From NCBI GenBank assembly GCA_963675365.2, contig CAXXVA010000002.1, forward strand, positions 1 to 64,000: DNA of 64,000 bases, read 5' to 3'. The translations under genes were made by a program, and so were the position numbers. Origin of the DNA: CAXXOK01 sp963675365. GTDB lineage: Bacteria; Bacillota; Clostridia; Christensenellales; Aristaeellaceae. Below are positions 61,180 through 64,000 of the stretch, in pieces (the first letter of the stretch is position 1; each line of letters starts with the position of its first letter). The notes under the pieces were generated by a model that worked only from the letters and a program-made list of their open reading frames with translations, was not told where the DNA came from and did no database searches.

Positions 61180-61339
61180 ACGCTTATTCAAGTCCCCACA
61201 CACTGCCGGTCACCTTTCCGCCAGCTATCGCTTGCGGGATCCTCGACGTAGCGCTGCTACTACTTCGGATCCCAGCAAACAAAATCTGACTGAAAAGGTT
61301 ACGCGTCATTGCACGGGTCCTTGCATCATCGTTTCCCTT
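61173..61339 (+). repeat. Post-stop palindromic element, family B copy 6, inside the phage operon
   Basis: Ends AAGGTAAACGCTTAT and the reverse complement of ATCATCGTTTCCCTT. The inner stem GGGATCC/GGATCCC (61236-61242, 61267-61273) encloses the 24-base loop with TCGACGTAGCGCTGCTAC. The left end supplies the terL stop codon. The element sits between terL and the portal gene. Confidence 0.9.
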
Positions 61340-61397
61340 TATAAAATTCCAAAAGATCCTAGGAGATACACTTTAGACAATACAAAAGGAGTTCGTA

Positions 61398-62723
61398 ATG
61401 ATCACTATCGACAGAACCCTGCTTCTGGAGGACGGCACGCCGCCGCCGGAGCTGCTGCTGGCGCTTTTGAACGAACACAAAAGGCTTCGGGAGATGCGGC
61501 TTAACGTGCTTAAGGAGTACTACGACGGGAATCACGCCATTTTGAGCCGCGTGCGGCTTTCGGGGCTGCCCAATAACCGGCTGGCCCACGCGATGCCCAA
61601 GTACATCACCGCCATCGCGGCGGGGTACCTGGTCGGCTCGCCGGTGCAGTACACGCTCAAGGATCACCCGGCGGCGTTTGAACAGCTGGTCGGGGTGCTG
61701 CGCCGCTGCGATACGCAGAGCATCGACGCGGAGCTGGCCGTGGATGCGGCGGTGTACGGCAAGGCCGTGGAGCTTTGCTATGCCGACCGTCAGGCCAAGC
61801 CGCGCGTGGCGCAGGCCGACCCGCGCCATGCCTTTGTGGTGTACGACGATACGGTGGAGCATCGCCCGCTTTTGGGCGTCGCGATCAGCGACGTTTTGGA
61901 CAAAAGCCTGAAAAAGGCGAAGGAACGCGTGACCGTTTGCACCGATTCGCTGGTCGTGCACATGGAACGGAGGTCGAGCGAAGCGCCGGTGGAGGTTTCG
62001 CGCCAGGCGCACTACTTCGGCGGCGTGCCGATGACCGAGTACTGGAACAACGCCGACGAAAGCGGCGACTTCGAAGCCGTACTGCCGCTAATCGACGCGT
62101 ACGACGCGCTGCAGTCCGACCGCATCAACGACAAGCAGCAGTTCACCGACGCCATCATGGTTTTGAAGGGCGTCGGCGCGCTGCAAACCGAGGACACGGA
62201 GACCGACCTGGATCCGGACGATCCAGACGCGGCGGCGCTTGCCGCGAGCCAGCGGCTGCGGCATACCCGCACGCTGTTTTTACCGGGGGACGGGGCGGAC
62301 GCGGGCTTCATCACCAAGCCCGACCCCGAGGCCGGAAGCGAGCTTTTACGCAAAAGCCTGGCCGACGACATCCACAAGCTATGCTTCGTGCCGGATCTTT
62401 CGGACGCGAAGTTCGCCAGCGACGCGTCTGGCGTGGCGATGCGCTTTAAGCTGCTGGGCTTTGAGCAGCGCACCAAGATTAAGGAACGCTGGTTCCGGGA
62501 AGCGTTACTGTCGCGCCTGCACCGTTTGGCGCATTTTCTGCGCGTGCAGGGGGCTGCGGAGTTTGACGTGGATCAGGTGCAGATCACCTTCCGCCGCACC
62601 CTGCCCGCCAACGACCTGGAGATCGCCAAAACCGTGCAGGCCTATCAGGGCATCGTACCCGACGAGATCCTGCTTTCGCAGGTGCCGTGGGTGGATAACG
62701 CACAGGAGATCGCCAGGCTGTAA
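61398..62723 (+). CDS. Phage portal protein (SPP1 gp6-like)
   Basis: The 441-residue protein forms the ring through which DNA enters the head. It matches SPP1-type portals: YYDGNHAILSRVRLSGLPNN, AIAAGYLVGSPVQYTLKD, DAAVYGKAVELCY and DDIHKLCFVPDLSDAKFASD with ASGVAMRFKLLGFEQ. The length is normal. The ATG follows AAAAGGAG. It continues the packaging operon after the palindromic element. Confidence 0.93.
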   Translation: MITIDRTLLLEDGTPPPELLLALLNEHKRLREMRLNVLKEYYDGNHAILSRVRLSGLPNNRLAHAMPKYITAIAAGYLVGSPVQYTLKDHPAAFEQLVGVLRRCDTQSIDAELAVDAAVYGKAVELCYADRQAKPRVAQADPRHAFVVYDDTVEHRPLLGVAISDVLDKSLKKAKERVTVCTDSLVVHMERRSSEAPVEVSRQAHYFGGVPMTEYWNNADESGDFEAVLPLIDAYDALQSDRINDKQQFTDAIMVLKGVGALQTEDTETDLDPDDPDAAALAASQRLRHTRTLFLPGDGADAGFITKPDPEAGSELLRKSLADDIHKLCFVPDLSDAKFASDASGVAMRFKLLGFEQRTKIKERWFREALLSRLHRLAHFLRVQGAAEFDVDQVQITFRRTLPANDLEIAKTVQAYQGIVPDEILLSQVPWVDNAQEIARL

Positions 62724-62806
62724 CCGGTGGAACGCGGGCAACCGCATTGCATACTACTCATTCAATGAGAGATTCAGCCGACGGGCGTAAAACGGGAGGA
62801 CATACA

Positions 62807-63325
62807 ATGAGCAAAACTACAGCGGAAACTGTGGACCAGGCGACTGAAACCGCCGACGTGGCAAAGGCCGAGGCAGTCGAAAAGAGCTTTACGCAGGATG
62901 ACATTAACCGCATCGTAAGCCAGACCATCGCCTCCGAGCGCAAAAAGGCCGAGACGCAGGTCGCCCAGGCCAAAAAGGAAGCCGAGGAACTGGCGCAGAT
63001 GACCGCCGAGCAGCGCGCCGAGCACAGGATGGCCGAGCGTGAGGCCGCATTATCGGAGCGCGAGGATACCCTCAAACGCAGCGAGCTTCGCGCCGGTGCC
63101 GTGCAGCTTCTGCTTCAAAAAGGGCTGCCCGCCGGGCTTGCCGACGCGCTTTCCTATGCCGACGCGCAGAGCGCTTCTGCCGCCATCGATACCCTGGAAC
63201 AGGCGTTTCGCGACGCGCTGCAGCAGGGCATCGAGGAGCGCATGAAGGGCATGGCCCCCGCCGCGTCCGTGAGCACCGCCGCTGGGTTTGAGTCCAAGCT
63301 CAAAAAGGCGGTCGGCATTCAGTAA
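62807..63325 (+). CDS. Phage scaffold protein (DUF4355-like)
   Basis: The 172-residue protein is largely coiled coil (SERKKAETQVAQAKKEAEEL, REAALSEREDTLKRSELRAG) and ends with a short basic tail (FESKLKKAVGIQ), as in DUF4355 scaffolds that help the capsid assemble. The ATG at 62807 follows GGGAGGA; the longer frame is rejected. Confidence 0.85.
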   Translation: MSKTTAETVDQATETADVAKAEAVEKSFTQDDINRIVSQTIASERKKAETQVAQAKKEAEELAQMTAEQRAEHRMAEREAALSEREDTLKRSELRAGAVQLLLQKGLPAGLADALSYADAQSASAAIDTLEQAFRDALQQGIEERMKGMAPAASVSTAAGFESKLKKAVGIQ

Positions 63326-63367
63326 GCGTTTCCGCGCAACTAACCGACATCAAAAGGAGACATGTAC

Positions 63368-64000
63368 ATGGCAAATTCCATCACACTTTTCAAACAAACC
63401 CTTTCCGATACGCTGGACGAGGTTTACAAGCTTTCCAGCCTCACCGCCGTTTTGGACGGCAGCGCCGATCTGGTTAAGCAGGGCGCCAACGCCAACGAGC
63501 TGATCATCCCCAAGATGAGCGTGCAGGGTCTGGCGGACTACGACAAGGCGTCGGGCTACGTATCCGGCGACGTGACCCTGACCAACGAGACCGTGCAGTG
63601 CAATTTCGACCGCGGCCGCATGTTCACCGTGGATTCGATGGACGATCTGGAAACCGCGGGCGTGGCCTATGGCAGGCTCGCGGGCGAGCTGATCCGCACC
63701 AAAGTGGTGCCGGAGCTGGACGCCTTCCGCTTCGCCAAGTACGCGGGCACCGGCGGCATCTCGGGCATTGAATCGGGCGCGGCGCTGACCACCGGCGCGG
63801 GCATCATTACGGCTCTCCGCGCCGCCGTGACCGCCATGGACGAGGCGGAAATCCCCTACGAGGACCGCTACCTGTTCATCACCCCGACGCTGGACGGTAT
63901 GATCGCCGATCTGGACACCACCAAGAGCCGCCAGGTCATGGAACGCTTCCAGGGCAAGGTGCTGGTGCCGCAGACGCGTTTCTACACCGCCGTGGATATG
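63368..64000 (+). CDS. Phage major capsid protein (5' part)
   Basis: The visible 211 residues match capsid proteins found after DUF4355 scaffolds: MANSITLFKQTLSDTLDEVY, ELIIPKMSVQGLADYDKASG, QCNFDRGRMFTVDSMDD and VVPELDAFRFAKYAGTGG. The fold is probably HK97-like (inference). The ATG follows AAAGGAGA. The frame is open at the right edge of the window. Confidence 0.88.
   Translation, partial: MANSITLFKQTLSDTLDEVYKLSSLTAVLDGSADLVKQGANANELIIPKMSVQGLADYDKASGYVSGDVTLTNETVQCNFDRGRMFTVDSMDDLETAGVAYGRLAGELIRTKVVPELDAFRFAKYAGTGGISGIESGAALTTGAGIITALRAAVTAMDEAEIPYEDRYLFITPTLDGMIADLDTTKSRQVMERFQGKVLVPQTRFYTAVDM

Noticed and set aside
43685..64000. One continuous prophage from the ArpU-like gene to the capsid gene
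   Set aside because: More than 14 kb of ordinary host genes (NUDIX, DegV, HAD, transporters) lie between.

Overview
The window is a GC-rich bacterial chromosome segment. Several things suggest a Clostridia-like Bacillota: the plsX-acpP-rnc-smc-ftsY order, adjacent gyrB-gyrA, PQTG-type wall-sorting tails, and many XRE regulators. A gut Christensenellales-type lineage is my guess; no rRNA is present to test it. No tRNA, rRNA or CRISPR array was found.

Layout. 1-11.9 kb is a housekeeping block: a broken surface beta-propeller gene, plsX, acpP, rnc, smc, ftsY, a DUF975 membrane protein, a TrmH-type methyltransferase and a YwlG-type protein. 12-17.9 kb holds a giant secreted leucine-rich-repeat (LRR) protein, an HTH regulator and a membrane Ser/Thr kinase that carries its own outside LRRs. 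18-26.2 kb holds a zinc-ribbon protein with a long foldable leader, an XRE/membrane-protein pair, a J-domain protein, murA, a phosphodiester glycosidase, an MscS channel, a polysaccharide deacetylase and a metalloprotease-like lipoprotein. 26.4-30.8 kb is a TRAP transporter with a GntR regulator and shared operator-like sites. 31.3-37.5 kb is a tandem family of four paralogous cell-surface proteins, the first broken by a G8 tract and an amber codon. 37.5-43.6 kb holds gyrA, gyrB, yebC and a small P-loop kinase. 43.7-44.9 kb is a phage-like regulatory island. 45-59.5 kb holds an XRE regulator, a 1753-residue SH3-repeat surface protein and assorted metabolic genes. From 59.7 kb to the end runs a phage packaging and capsid module: terS, terL, portal, scaffold and a partial major capsid gene.

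The strongest unexplained signal lies between genes. Six copies of a ~165-bp palindromic element share terminal inverted repeats. Each has an inner hairpin with a conserved loop of exactly 24 nt, while the stem sequence differs between copies and, in five of six, still pairs next to the loop. Five of the six begin within about 6 bp of a stop codon, in the sense orientation of that gene. Two further families of similar build do the same after ftsY, dctQ and a lipoprotein gene. This looks like a mobile or mobile-derived 3'-UTR RNA module. A separate hairpin-cluster family has five copies.

The genes suggest a cell that invests heavily in surface proteins (LRR, SH3, beta-propeller and PQTG families) and in small local regulators.
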